A stretch of DNA of 64,000 bases, from NCBI RefSeq assembly GCF_900091585.1, contig NZ_FMHT01000003.1, positions 2,589,501 through 2,653,500 of the forward strand, read 5' to 3'. Shown here piece after piece: positions 1 through 9,544 of the stretch (positions are counted from its first letter, which is position 1; each line of letters opens with the position of its first letter). The notes beneath the pieces were generated by a model that did not search any database, had not been told where the DNA came from, and saw only the letters and a program-made list of their open reading frames with translations. Both the position numbers and the translations under genes were made by a program. Origin of the DNA: Micromonospora nigra. Lineage in GTDB: Bacteria; Actinomycetota; Actinomycetes; Mycobacteriales; Micromonosporaceae.

Positions 1-1
1 G

Positions 2-433
2 CCGTGGCGGTTCGCACTCGGGCACCGCGACGACGACACGTTCAAACGGATCCTGGTCAACCTGCCCCCGCTCGACCAGCGCTGGGCGGGACGCGCCTCG
101 GCCCTGCTGCTCGCCGCGCACCTCACCCCCGACGGCAGCCCCGGCCGGGCGCACGCGGCGTACGACCTCGGTCAGGCGGTCTGCCAACTGACCGTCCAGG
201 CGACCGCCCTGGGACTGCACGCCCGGCAGGTACGCGACGTCGACCGGCGTGGCCTGCTCGCCGACCTGGAGCTGCCGGCCGACCTGGTGCCGTACGTGGC
301 CGTCGCCGTGGGCCAGCTCGGCGACCCGCTCAGCCTCCCCGCCGACCTGCGGCACCGCGAGACCGGGCTGCGCCGACGGCATCCGCTGGCCGCCCTCCTG
401 GTGCCGTACGCGACTGCGAACTCCGTCTCATAG
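2..433 (+). CDS. Nitroreductase family protein, C-terminal part
   Basis: The open frame enters from the left edge and ends at TAG 431-433; the first 143 or so visible residues begin PWRFALGHRDDDTFKRIL. The PW-F opening, the central W-G-RASALLL stretch and the AAYDLGQAV-QLTVQATALGL helix match the FMN-binding nitroreductase fold, in which the YDLG-A helix packs at the dimer interface. Such enzymes use NAD(P)H and FMN to reduce nitro or quinone compounds in the cytoplasm. The N-terminal flavin-binding Arg/Ser segment lies outside the window, so the substrate cannot be judged. The gene ends 50 bases before the leuA leader and reads in the same direction, but a separate promoter lies between them. 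Confidence 0.75.
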   Translation, partial: PWRFALGHRDDDTFKRILVNLPPLDQRWAGRASALLLAAHLTPDGSPGRAHAAYDLGQAVCQLTVQATALGLHARQVRDVDRRGLLADLELPADLVPYVAVAVGQLGDPLSLPADLRHRETGLRRRHPLAALLVPYATANSVS

Positions 434-445
434 TCCGGACCAGCC

Positions 446-483
446 TTCCCACCCCCCGTCTCATCACGTAGTGTCACCCTGTC
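446..483 (+). promoter_or_regulatory. Probable promoter of the leuA leader transcript
   Basis: A TAGTGT hexamer at 469-474 fits the actinobacterial -10 form TAnnnT. The expected start point, about 7-10 bases downstream, falls at or just before the ATG at 484. No ribosome binding site precedes that ATG, so the leader peptide may be translated from a leaderless transcript. A -35 box is weak (TTCCCA near 446). Confidence 0.4.
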
Positions 484-528
484 ATGTGGCAGGCGCACCT
501 TCTCCTTGGTCGCCGCGACGGGGCCTGA
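484..528 (+). CDS. leuA leader peptide (three consecutive Leu codons)
   Basis: A 14-codon frame, ATG 484 to TGA 528, encodes MWQAHLLLGRRDGA. The three adjacent leucines use CTT, CTC and CTT, codons that are uncommon in this GC-rich genome. Leader peptides with a Leu run before leuA are known in actinobacteria and act by attenuation: ribosome stalling when Leu-tRNA is scarce changes the folding of the following RNA. Two short dyads follow, at 544-560 and 588-605. The gene is too short for homology to prove it; the position and the Leu run are the evidence. Confidence 0.6.
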   Translation: MWQAHLLLGRRDGA

Positions 529-2399
<1,871 letters not shown>

Positions 2400-2400
<1 letters not shown>

Positions 2401-2441
2401 TCCCCCCGGGGCCCCCGGCGTAGTCCGGGGGCCCCGGGGAT
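2400..2441 (+). terminator. Terminator hairpin after leuA
   Basis: A very stable GC hairpin starts on the leuA stop codon: a 17-base arm at 2425-2441 pairs with 2400-2418 across a 6-base loop (CGTAGT), with two extra C in the left arm. No U run follows, as is common in high-GC actinomycetes. It sits between leuA and the convergent MFS gene. Confidence 0.7.
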
Positions 2442-2497
2442 CGGCGCTCAGTCGTCGCGGCGGGTGAGGTGGAGTCCGGGGCCCCCGGAACCGGCGG

Positions 2498-3994
2498 TCA
2501 GCCGTCGCGGCGGGTGGGGGTCGACGCCGGAAGGGTCGGGCAGGGCTGGGCGGGCGGAGCCTCGCGGGGTGGACGGCGGATCAGCAGGACGGCCATGGCC
2601 GCGCCGGCCAGCAGCAGCGCCGCGCACCAGAGCAGCGCGCCCCGGTAGGCCGAGGTCAGTTCGGCGCGCTGCTCGTAGCCGGTGCCGGACAGGCCGACCA
2701 GCAGGGGCAACGCCGCCACCGCCAGCAGGCCCCCGGCCCGCGAGGCGGCATTGTTGAACCCGCTGGCCACCCCGGCGAACCGGTCCGCGACGGCGGCCAG
2801 CACCGACGCGGTCAGGGGGGCCACCACCAGCGTCAACCCGACACCGAACAGGGCCACTCCGGGCAGCACGTCCCACCAGTACGACGCGCCCGGCCCGACC
2901 TGCCGCAGCAGCAGCAACCCGAGCGCGGCCACCACCGGCCCCACGGTCAGCGGCAGGCGGGGGCCGATCCGCGCCGACAACGCGCCGGCCCGGGGCGAGC
3001 CCACCAGCAGCAGCGCGGTCATCGGGAGCAACGCGACGCCGGTGAGCAGCGCCGACCAGCCGACCACGTTCTGCAGGTAGACGGCGAAGAAGAACGTGAA
3101 CCCGCCCAGCGCGGCGTAGACGAGCACGGTGAAGAGGTTCAGCACCGAGAACAGCTGACTGGAGAACAGTCCGGTGGGCAGCATCGCCGTGTCACCCCGG
3201 CGGCGTTCCACCAGCACGAACAGCACGGCGGCGGCCACCCCGACCGACACCGCCACCAGCACCGGCCCCGAGGCGAAGCCCCGCGCGGGAGCGTCGATCA
3301 GGGCGTACGTGACGCCCGCCAGGGCGAGCGCGCCGAGCAGCGCCCCGAGCACGTCGAACCGGCGGTGCTCCCGGCCGGGGCCCCGCGTACGGGACACGTC
3401 CTCGTCGCGGCTCTCCGGCGCCCAGCGCAACGCGGCCACCACGACCAGCGCGGCCAGCGGCAGATTGAGGAAGAAGATCCACCGCCAGGACAGCGCGTCG
3501 ATGAGCCAGCCGCCGACGAACGGGCCGAGGGCGGTGGACACCCCGGACAGCCCCGCCCAGGCGCCGATGGCGCGTCCCCGGTCGTCGGGGTGGAAGCTGG
3601 CCTGGAGCACCGACAGCGATCCGGGGGTCAGCAGCGCCCCACCGGCACCCTGGAGGAAGCGGGCGGCGACCAGCCAGCTCGTGTCCTGGGCGAGACCGCA
3701 GAGCACCGAGGCGACGGTGAACCAGACCACCCCGAGCAGGAAGATCCGCCGCCGGCCGAAGCGGTCGCCCAGCGCCCCGCCCAGCAGCACGAAGGCGGCC
3801 AGCATCAGCAGGTAACCGTTGATCGTCCACTGCAGACCCGACACGGTGGCGCCGAGTTCGGCGCCCAGCCGGGGCAACGCCACGTTGACCACGGTGCTGT
3901 CCAGGAACACCATGCCGGAGGCGAGCACGGCGGCGGCCAGGGTGCCCCGGCCGGCGGCCGTGCCCATCCGGAGGTTCACGCCAGGTTCGGTCAT
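2498..3994 (-). CDS. MFS transporter, DHA2 (EmrB/QacA) family
   Basis: 498 aa, 14 predicted membrane segments. It is a proton-driven exporter of the inner membrane, probably for drugs or secondary metabolites. Visible family marks are the segment-1 motif LDSTVVNVALP, motif A GDRFGRRR after the second segment, and motif C-like LGPFVGGW in segment 5, which is typical of drug/H+ antiporters. An in-frame ATG lies 90 bases further upstream, but the ATG at 3994 gives the usual short cytoplasmic N-terminus. The gene is convergent with leuA and divergent from the HNH lipoprotein gene, with about 100 bases of shared promoter region. The substrate cannot be read from the sequence. Confidence 0.88.
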   Translation of the reverse strand: MTEPGVNLRMGTAAGRGTLAAAVLASGMVFLDSTVVNVALPRLGAELGATVSGLQWTINGYLLMLAAFVLLGGALGDRFGRRRIFLLGVVWFTVASVLCGLAQDTSWLVAARFLQGAGGALLTPGSLSVLQASFHPDDRGRAIGAWAGLSGVSTALGPFVGGWLIDALSWRWIFFLNLPLAALVVVAALRWAPESRDEDVSRTRGPGREHRRFDVLGALLGALALAGVTYALIDAPARGFASGPVLVAVSVGVAAAVLFVLVERRRGDTAMLPTGLFSSQLFSVLNLFTVLVYAALGGFTFFFAVYLQNVVGWSALLTGVALLPMTALLLVGSPRAGALSARIGPRLPLTVGPVVAALGLLLLRQVGPGASYWWDVLPGVALFGVGLTLVVAPLTASVLAAVADRFAGVASGFNNAASRAGGLLAVAALPLLVGLSGTGYEQRAELTSAYRGALLWCAALLLAGAAMAVLLIRRPPREAPPAQPCPTLPASTPTRRDG

Positions 3995-4102
3995 GGGTAC
4001 CAATCTTCCGTGCACCATGTGGGAGACGCCACGAAACGCCGAAACCCCGCACGGGTACTGTGCGGGGTCGCCGAAAGCCCGCAAGCTGGAAGGGTGTCGT
4101 CT

Positions 4103-4759
4103 GTGCGTACCAGATCAGGACCTCGCGTCGCGGCCGTCGCGTTCGTCGCGGCGCTGAGCCTCGGCGCAGCCGGCTGCGTTCCGGTGCCGGAGCAGCAGGG
4201 GCCGCCACCGAGCAGCGACGGCAACTCGGTGGAGAAGCTGGGCCAGCTCACGGTGGCCGAAGCCGGGTCGATGCGGGGCTACAGCCGGGACAAGTTCGCG
4301 CACTGGCGCAAGACGGGCAAGAACTGCGACGTACGCGACAGCGTGCTCCAGCGCGACGGGGAGAACATCAAGCTCTCCGGCTGCAACGTGGTCGGCGGCC
4401 GGTGGGAGAGCGCCTACGACGGCCGCAGCTTCACCGACCCCTCCGACGTGGACATCGACCACATGGTTCCGCTGGCCAACGCGTGGCGTTCCGGTGCCGA
4501 CGAGTGGGACGACACCAGGCGGGGCGAGTTCGCCAACGACACGGACCGGCCGCAGCTCATCGCGGTTTCCGCCAGCTCCAACCGGGCAAAGGGTGACCAG
4601 GATCCGTCGCAGTGGAAACCGGCGAACCGGTCATACTGGTGCCAGTACGCCGAAGACTGGGTGACGGTGAAGCATCACTGGCGGCTGACGGTCACGAGCG
4701 CCGAGAAGGCCGCCCTCACCGACATGTTGGAGGGCTGCACATGGGCGAACAAGCCGTGA
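4103..4759 (+). CDS. Secreted HNH-nuclease-like lipoprotein
   Basis: 218 aa. A signal peptide (residues 1-25) ends in GAAGC, a somewhat atypical lipobox, so the protein is probably lipid-anchored outside the membrane. The core has the DVDIDHMVPLANAW motif, then ND-RPQLIAVSASSNRAKGD and PSQW. This matches the HNH endonuclease family proteins common in actinobacteria (related to the DUF1524/GmrSD HNH fold), where DxDH and the later Asn/Lys form the metal site. Three or four Cys suggest disulfides. Start GTG 4103 is chosen because GGAAGG lies 9 bases upstream; GTG 4094 is also in frame. Its role may be nutritional DNA breakdown or competition; this is inference. Confidence 0.82.
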   Translation: MRTRSGPRVAAVAFVAALSLGAAGCVPVPEQQGPPPSSDGNSVEKLGQLTVAEAGSMRGYSRDKFAHWRKTGKNCDVRDSVLQRDGENIKLSGCNVVGGRWESAYDGRSFTDPSDVDIDHMVPLANAWRSGADEWDDTRRGEFANDTDRPQLIAVSASSNRAKGDQDPSQWKPANRSYWCQYAEDWVTVKHHWRLTVTSAEKAALTDMLEGCTWANKP

Positions 4760-5184
4760 CCGGAGCCGGAGACCACCCGAACCCGGAGCAGGCGCCGGAC
4801 GCCGACGGCACCACGGCAGCGGCCACCGGCAGCCCCGGACCGACCACCGCCGGGATGACCGTGGACGGCGCACCCGCCGGCGGGACCACGGTGCCGGGGG
4901 CCGGCATGACCGCCGACGCGGGCGGGGCGACCGGCGCGCAGAGCCGGACGACGGACGTCGTACCCGGCCCCGGCGGGGTGATGACCGACGAGGTGGGCGT
5001 GGTCACCGGCGAGTTGACCCTGCGCACCGAGTACGCCGACGGTCAGGTCACGCTCCGGGTGCAGTACAAGGACGCCGACGAGTGGTACGCGGTGACCGGC
5101 GGCCGGGCCCCGCTGGCCGACCCGGCCGGGCTGGACGCGGTGCACACCGTCGCCGTCGGCCTGCTGAACCGCCCCGAGGGCTGA
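4741..5184 (+). CDS. Hypothetical protein with Gly/Thr/Ala-rich N-terminus
   Basis: 147 aa. The ATG at 4741 lies inside the end of the HNH gene, so the two genes overlap by 19 bases and are probably co-transcribed. Residues 1-80 are a low-complexity Gly/Ala/Thr/Pro linker. Residues 85-147 form a compact part (TGELTLRTEYADGQVTLRVQ, then DEWYAVTGG and a C-terminal DAVHTVAVGLL helix) that looks like a small beta-rich domain. There is no signal peptide. I do not recognise a named family. Its fixed link to a secreted nuclease could suggest an immunity or partner role, but nothing in the sequence shows this. Confidence 0.65.
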   Translation: MGEQAVTGAGDHPNPEQAPDADGTTAAATGSPGPTTAGMTVDGAPAGGTTVPGAGMTADAGGATGAQSRTTDVVPGPGGVMTDEVGVVTGELTLRTEYADGQVTLRVQYKDADEWYAVTGGRAPLADPAGLDAVHTVAVGLLNRPEG

Positions 5185-5232
5185 CGTGCGGCGGCCGGCA
5201 GGGGCGGCGACGGGCCACCCCTGCCGGGCCGC

Positions 5233-6336
5233 TCAGACGAACGAACCCGGCTCACTCGGCGCGGACACCACGCCGGGGTCGTCACCCTCGCCCTCGGGCC
5301 GCACGACCTGCCCGGACGTCTTGTGCGGGCGCAGCTCCCCGCTGGCGATGCCCTCGGCGAAGTGGCAGGCCACCCGGCTGCCCCCGATGTCCCGCAGCAC
5401 GGGCCGCTCGTCGGCGCACCGGGTCGGCTGGGCCCACGGGCACCGGGTGTGGAACCGGCAACCCGACGGCGGGTTGGCCGGCGAGGGCAGGTCCCCGGAG
5501 AGCAGGATGCGCTCCCGGCGGTCCTCCACGTCCGGGTCCGGCACCGGCACCGCCGACATCAGCGCCCGCGTGTACGGGTGCAGCGGCTCGGTGTAGAGCC
5601 GGTCGCTGGGCGCCTCCTCGACCAACGCGCCCAGGTACATCACGCCGACGGTGTCGGAGATGTGCCGCACCACCGCCAGGTCGTGCGCGATCACCAGGTA
5701 GGTCAGGCCGAGATTGTCCTGCAGTTCGTCGAGGAGGTTGACCACCTGGGCCTGGATCGACACGTCCAGGGCCGAGACGGGCTCGTCGGCGACGATCAGT
5801 TCGGGGCCGAGCACCAGCGCGCGGGCGATGCCGATGCGCTGCCGCTGCCCGCCGGAGAACTCGTGCGGGTAACGGGACAACGCCCACTGGGGCAACCCCA
5901 CGGCGTCCAGCGTCTCGCCGATGATCTTCCGTCGCTCGTCCCGGCTGCCGCCGATCCCGTGGGCGTGCAGCCCCTCGGTGAGGATCGACTCGACGTTCTG
6001 CCGGGGGTCCAGGCTCGACATCGGATCCTGGAAGATCATCTGCATGCGGCGGCGCATCGCCCGCAGCCGGCCCGCCGGCAGGGTGGTCAACTCGACCCCG
6101 TCGAACCGGACCTCGCCGTCGGTGGGCGGAATGAGCTGCAACAACGCGCGTCCCAGCGTCGACTTGCCACAACCCGACTCGCCCACCAGGCCGTACGTCC
6201 GGCCGCGCACGATCCGCAGGTCCACCCCGTCGACCGCCTTGACGTGACCGACGGTACGGTCGAAGATCACCCCCCGTCGGATGGGGAAGTGCACCTTCAG
6301 GTCGCGTACCTCGACGAGGATGTCGCTCTCGGTCAC
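5233..6336 (-). CDS. Peptide ABC transporter ATP-binding protein (DppF/OppF type)
   Basis: 367 aa. It is one of two ATPases that power the importer encoded upstream. Walker A ([10 protein letters not shown]), the signature [12 protein letters not shown] and Walker B ([12 protein letters not shown]) are intact. The C-terminal oligopeptide-transporter extension is present ([11 protein letters not shown], then a Cys-rich [15 protein letters not shown] segment), which in this family can hold an iron-sulfur cluster. The GTG start at 6336 has a strong GAGGAG site and overlaps the stop of the preceding ATPase gene as GTGA, indicating translational coupling. It is the last gene of the five-gene minus-strand operon. 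Confidence 0.93.
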   Translation of the reverse strand: MTESDILVEVRDLKVHFPIRRGVIFDRTVGHVKAVDGVDLRIVRGRTYGLVGESGCGKSTLGRALLQLIPPTDGEVRFDGVELTTLPAGRLRAMRRRMQMIFQDPMSSLDPRQNVESILTEGLHAHGIGGSRDERRKIIGETLDAVGLPQWALSRYPHEFSGGQRQRIGIARALVLGPELIVADEPVSALDVSIQAQVVNLLDELQDNLGLTYLVIAHDLAVVRHISDTVGVMYLGALVEEAPSDRLYTEPLHPYTRALMSAVPVPDPDVEDRRERILLSGDLPSPANPPSGCRFHTRCPWAQPTRCADERPVLRDIGGSRVACHFAEGIASGELRPHKTSGQVVRPEGEGDDPGVVSAPSEPGSFV

Positions 6337-7385
6337 GGCTTCTCCTCCTCGCGCGGCGCAGGCACCGCACCCGTGGCGGCCCCCGCCTGCCGGGCGGCGG
6401 CAGACGGCGGACCCACGGGCGCCGGGTTGACGCAACGGTAGCTGCGCCCCTCGTGGGTGAGCACCAACTCCGGTGGCTCACCCACGCAGGCGTCCTCCCG
6501 GCGCGAACAGCGCGGCGCGAAGGCGCAGCCCTCCGGCCAGGGCAGCAGGTCACGGACCGAGCCGGGAATGGGGTTGAGCCGCTCGCCCCGGCCCGCGTCC
6601 AGGCGGGGCACCGAACTGAGCAGACCCACGGTGTACGGATGCCGTGGCTCACGGAACAGCGGACGACGCCGGGCCGTCTCCACGACCCGACCGCCGTAGA
6701 GCACGTTGATGGTGTCGCACATGCCGGCGACCACCCCCAGGTCGTGCGTGATCATCACGAGCGCCGTGCCGGAGGAGTGCACCAGGTCCTTCAACAGTTC
6801 CAGGATCTGCGCCTGGATGGTCACGTCCAGCGCGGTGGTCGGCTCGTCGGCGATCAGCAGCCGGGGCCGGCAGGCCACCGCCATCGCGATCAGGGCCCGC
6901 TGCCGCATGCCGCCGGAGAGCTGGTGCGGGTACTCCTTGAGCCGCCGCCTCGGATCGGGGATGCCGACCCGGTCCAGCAGGTCGGCAGCCTCCTTCGTCG
7001 CCGCGTCGCCCTTCATCCCCCGGTGCCGGGTCAACACCTCGGTCACCTGGATTCCGATGGGGATCACCGGGTTCAACGACGACAGCGGATCCTGGAAGAT
7101 CATCGCGACGTCCCGGCCCCGGACGTCCCGGCGGGCCCGGTCGTCGAGTTGGAGCAGGTCGGTGCCGTCGAACACGGCCTTCCCGCCGATCCGCAGACCC
7201 GGCTGCTTCGGCAGCAGGCCCATGATCGCCAGCGAGGTCACGGACTTGCCGCAACCGGACTCGCCGACCAGGCCGACGACCTCGCCCGCGTCGACGGAGA
7301 AGCAGACGCCGTCGACCGCGTGCACGGCCCGCTGACCACGCCTGCCGAAGGTGACGGAGAGATCGTCGACATCAAGCAGTGCCAT
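6333..7385 (-). CDS. Peptide ABC transporter ATP-binding protein (DppD/OppD type)
   Basis: 350 aa. It is the second ATPase of the importer, with Walker A ([11 protein letters not shown]), signature [14 protein letters not shown] and Walker B ([12 protein letters not shown]). The C-terminal oligo/dipeptide extension ([12 protein letters not shown] and a Cys-containing [13 protein letters not shown] stretch) marks the Dpp/Opp subfamily. The ATG at 7385 is chosen over an in-frame ATG 54 bases upstream, because that upstream codon falls in the tandem-repeat spacer. The ATPases pair as a DppD-DppF heterodimer on the permeases. Confidence 0.93.
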   Translation of the reverse strand: MALLDVDDLSVTFGRRGQRAVHAVDGVCFSVDAGEVVGLVGESGCGKSVTSLAIMGLLPKQPGLRIGGKAVFDGTDLLQLDDRARRDVRGRDVAMIFQDPLSSLNPVIPIGIQVTEVLTRHRGMKGDAATKEAADLLDRVGIPDPRRRLKEYPHQLSGGMRQRALIAMAVACRPRLLIADEPTTALDVTIQAQILELLKDLVHSSGTALVMITHDLGVVAGMCDTINVLYGGRVVETARRRPLFREPRHPYTVGLLSSVPRLDAGRGERLNPIPGSVRDLLPWPEGCAFAPRCSRREDACVGEPPELVLTHEGRSYRCVNPAPVGPPSAAARQAGAATGAVPAPREEEKP

Positions 7386-7390
7386 GCTGG

Positions 7391-7500
7391 GCCCGCCTTT
7401 CGTTCGCGGCTGCGGGGCTCGCAAGCTCACTCCTCGCACTCACCGGAGCCCGCCTTTCGTTCGCGGCTGCGGGGCTCGCAAGCTCACTCCTCGCGCTCAC
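7391..7500. repeat. Two-copy tandem repeat, period 57 bp, inside the peptide-transporter operon
   Basis: A 53-bp unit at 7391-7443 recurs at 7448-7500 with one mismatch (A/G). The repeat fills nearly the whole spacer between the dppC-like and dppD-like genes. Read on the minus strand, each copy holds GAGTGAGCTTGCGAGC and GCGAACGAAAG. It does not encode a continuation of either gene. I recall similar dispersed spacer repeats in Micromonospora and Salinispora genomes, but I cannot search for them here. Confidence 0.85.
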
Positions 7501-7506
7501 GGGTAC

Positions 7507-8466
7507 CTACTTCCGCAGTTTCGGGTCGAGGGCCTCGCGCATCGCCTCACCGAGCAGGGTGAAACCCAGCGCGGTGATGATGATGCCGACCGCCGGGTAG
7601 ATCGCCAGCGCCGGCCGGACCCCCAGGTAGGGCTGCGCGTCCGCGAGCATCACGCCCCACTCGGGCACGGCCGAGTCGGGATTGCCCAGGCCGAGGAAGG
7701 ACAGCGCGGCGGCCTCGATGATGGCGGTGGCCAACGTCAGCGTGGCCTGGACGATCACCGGGGCGAGCGAGTTCGGCAGCACGTGGGTCAGTGCGATCTT
7801 CGACTTCTTCACACCCAGGGAGGTGGACGCGAGGACGTAGTCGCTACCGGCCTGGGAGATCATCGAACCGCGTAGCAGCCGGGCGAACACCGGCACCGAC
7901 ACCATGCCGACCGCGATCATCACAGTGGTCAGGCTCGCGCCGAGCAGGGCGGCGATGCTCACCGCGAGCAGCAGGCTGGGCAGCGCCAGCAGCATGTCGA
8001 TGAACCGCATCAGGACCGTGTCGACCATCCGGCCCCACCGCCCACCGAGACCCGCCGCGGCACCGGCGACACCGCCGATGAGGGCACCGACGGCCAGACC
8101 GATCAGCGTGGCCACCACGCCGACCAGCAGGGTCTGCCGGGCCCCGACGATCATCCGGCTGAACACGTCCCGGCCCTGGTGGTCGTACCCGAACCAGTGG
8201 TCACCGGACGGGCCGGGAATGACACCGGGCTTGATCACGCCCTCCCGGATACCCATGGTGTCCGTCGGGCCGTAGGGCACGAGGAACGGTCCGACGAGGG
8301 CGACCAGGACGAACACGGTGAGGATGGCGGCACCGACGATGGCGGCCGGGTTGCGGCGCAGTCGGCGGAACGCCTCCTGCCAGAGGCTGACGCCCCGCTC
8401 GTCGCGGGCGGTCACCTCGGCGAGCCGGTCGATCTTTTCCTTCTTCTTCGCACCGGTGATCGTCAT
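7507..8466 (-). CDS. Peptide ABC transporter permease (DppC type)
   Basis: 319 aa. It has an N-terminal cytoplasmic segment with a Lys-rich start, one membrane segment (about 43-65), then the BPD_transp_1 core with five more segments. The EAA loop is seen in EAAALSFLGLGNPDSAVPEWG, a hallmark of DppC/OppC proteins that contacts the ATPases. Its start overlaps the stop of the DppB-type gene by four bases (ATGA), indicating coupling. It forms the membrane channel with the DppB-type permease. Confidence 0.93.
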   Translation of the reverse strand: MTITGAKKKEKIDRLAEVTARDERGVSLWQEAFRRLRRNPAAIVGAAILTVFVLVALVGPFLVPYGPTDTMGIREGVIKPGVIPGPSGDHWFGYDHQGRDVFSRMIVGARQTLLVGVVATLIGLAVGALIGGVAGAAAGLGGRWGRMVDTVLMRFIDMLLALPSLLLAVSIAALLGASLTTVMIAVGMVSVPVFARLLRGSMISQAGSDYVLASTSLGVKKSKIALTHVLPNSLAPVIVQATLTLATAIIEAAALSFLGLGNPDSAVPEWGVMLADAQPYLGVRPALAIYPAVGIIITALGFTLLGEAMREALDPKLRK

Positions 8467-9467
8467 CGGACCCTCACCCTCGGGTCGATCAGGCTGTAGG
8501 AGAGGTCAACGATCAGGTTCACCATCACGTACACCACCGCGATGATCATGATGAAGCCCATCAGCACCGGATAGTCCCGCTGGCTGATGGAGTCGGCGAG
8601 GAACGCGCCGATGCCGCTGAACGCGAACACCGTCTCGGTGAGCACCGCCCCCGAGAGCAGTCCGCCGGTGAGCAGACCGACGGAGGTGGCGACCGGGAGC
8701 ATCGCGTTGCGCAGCACGTGGCGTCGGCGGACCACGCTCTCGGTGAGGCCCTTGGCCTCCGCGGTGCGGACGAAGTCCTCGTTCAGCACCTCCAGCACGC
8801 TGGCCCGGGTCATCCGCACGATGATCGCGAGCGGGATGCTGGCCAGCGCGATGCCCGGCAGCACCAGATGCCAGATCGCGTCGGCGGCGGCGTCCCACTC
8901 ACGGGTCAGCAGCCCGTCGAGGACGAAGAAGTTGGTGATCCGGGTGGCTTCGATGGTCGGGTCCTGCCGGCCGCTGGCCGGGAACCAGTTCAGGTTCTCG
9001 GAGAAGATCGCCTTGAGGACGTACGCCAGGAAGAAGACCGGGATGCAGATGCCGATCAGCGACCCGCCGACGGAGGCGTGGTCGAGGAATCGGCCGCGCC
9101 GGCGGGCGGCGAGGTAGCCCAGCGGGATGCCGATGCCGATGGCGATCACCATGGCCATCACGGTCAGCTCGACGGTGCCGGGGAAGCGCTGGAGGAACTC
9201 GGTGGTCACCTCCCGCTTGGTGGAGATCGAGGTGCCCAGGTCGAGGCGGATCAGCCGCCGCACGAACCGGCCGTACTGGATCAGGATCGGCTCGTCCAGG
9301 CCGAGGTTGCGCCGGATCGCGGCGCGCATCTCGGGCGTGCCCCGCTCGCCGAGAATGGCGGTCTCGGGGCCGCCGGGAAGCCGGCGGAGCCAGATGAACA
9401 GCAGGATGGAGAGCCCGAACAGCGTGGGTATGAGCTGGAGCAGGCGTCTGACGATGAACCGGAACAC
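8463..9467 (-). CDS. Peptide ABC transporter permease (DppB type)
   Basis: 334 aa, six membrane segments. The N-terminus MFRFIVRRLLQLIPTLFGLS and the motif RLPGGPE (in place of the usual PGDP) belong to the DppB/OppB/NikB permease family. The EAA-like loop (EDFVRTAEAKGLTE) precedes the last segments. It is separated from the binding-protein gene by a 77-base spacer containing a strong hairpin. Confidence 0.93.
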   Translation of the reverse strand: MFRFIVRRLLQLIPTLFGLSILLFIWLRRLPGGPETAILGERGTPEMRAAIRRNLGLDEPILIQYGRFVRRLIRLDLGTSISTKREVTTEFLQRFPGTVELTVMAMVIAIGIGIPLGYLAARRRGRFLDHASVGGSLIGICIPVFFLAYVLKAIFSENLNWFPASGRQDPTIEATRITNFFVLDGLLTREWDAAADAIWHLVLPGIALASIPLAIIVRMTRASVLEVLNEDFVRTAEAKGLTESVVRRRHVLRNAMLPVATSVGLLTGGLLSGAVLTETVFAFSGIGAFLADSISQRDYPVLMGFIMIIAVVYVMVNLIVDLSYSLIDPRVRVR

Positions 9468-9495
9468 GGCGGCCTCGAAGGGGTGCGGAGGGTGG

Positions 9496-9528
9496 CGGGC
9501 GGGCGCCGTGTGGCACGGCGCCCGCCCG
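9496..9528 (-). terminator. Hairpin between binding-protein and permease genes
   Basis: A perfect 15-bp inverted repeat (9496-9510 with 9514-9528) has a 3-base loop. It lies directly after the stop of the binding-protein gene on the minus strand. In binding-protein operons, such a hairpin commonly causes partial termination or protects the upstream mRNA, giving excess binding protein over permease. Confidence 0.65.
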
Positions 9529-9544
9529 TCACAGGTGCGTCAGG

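Noticed and set aside
3365..4093. Long N-terminal extension of the HNH lipoprotein
   Set aside because: It is read-through over the antisense of the MFS gene; the signal peptide and ribosome site place the start at 4103.
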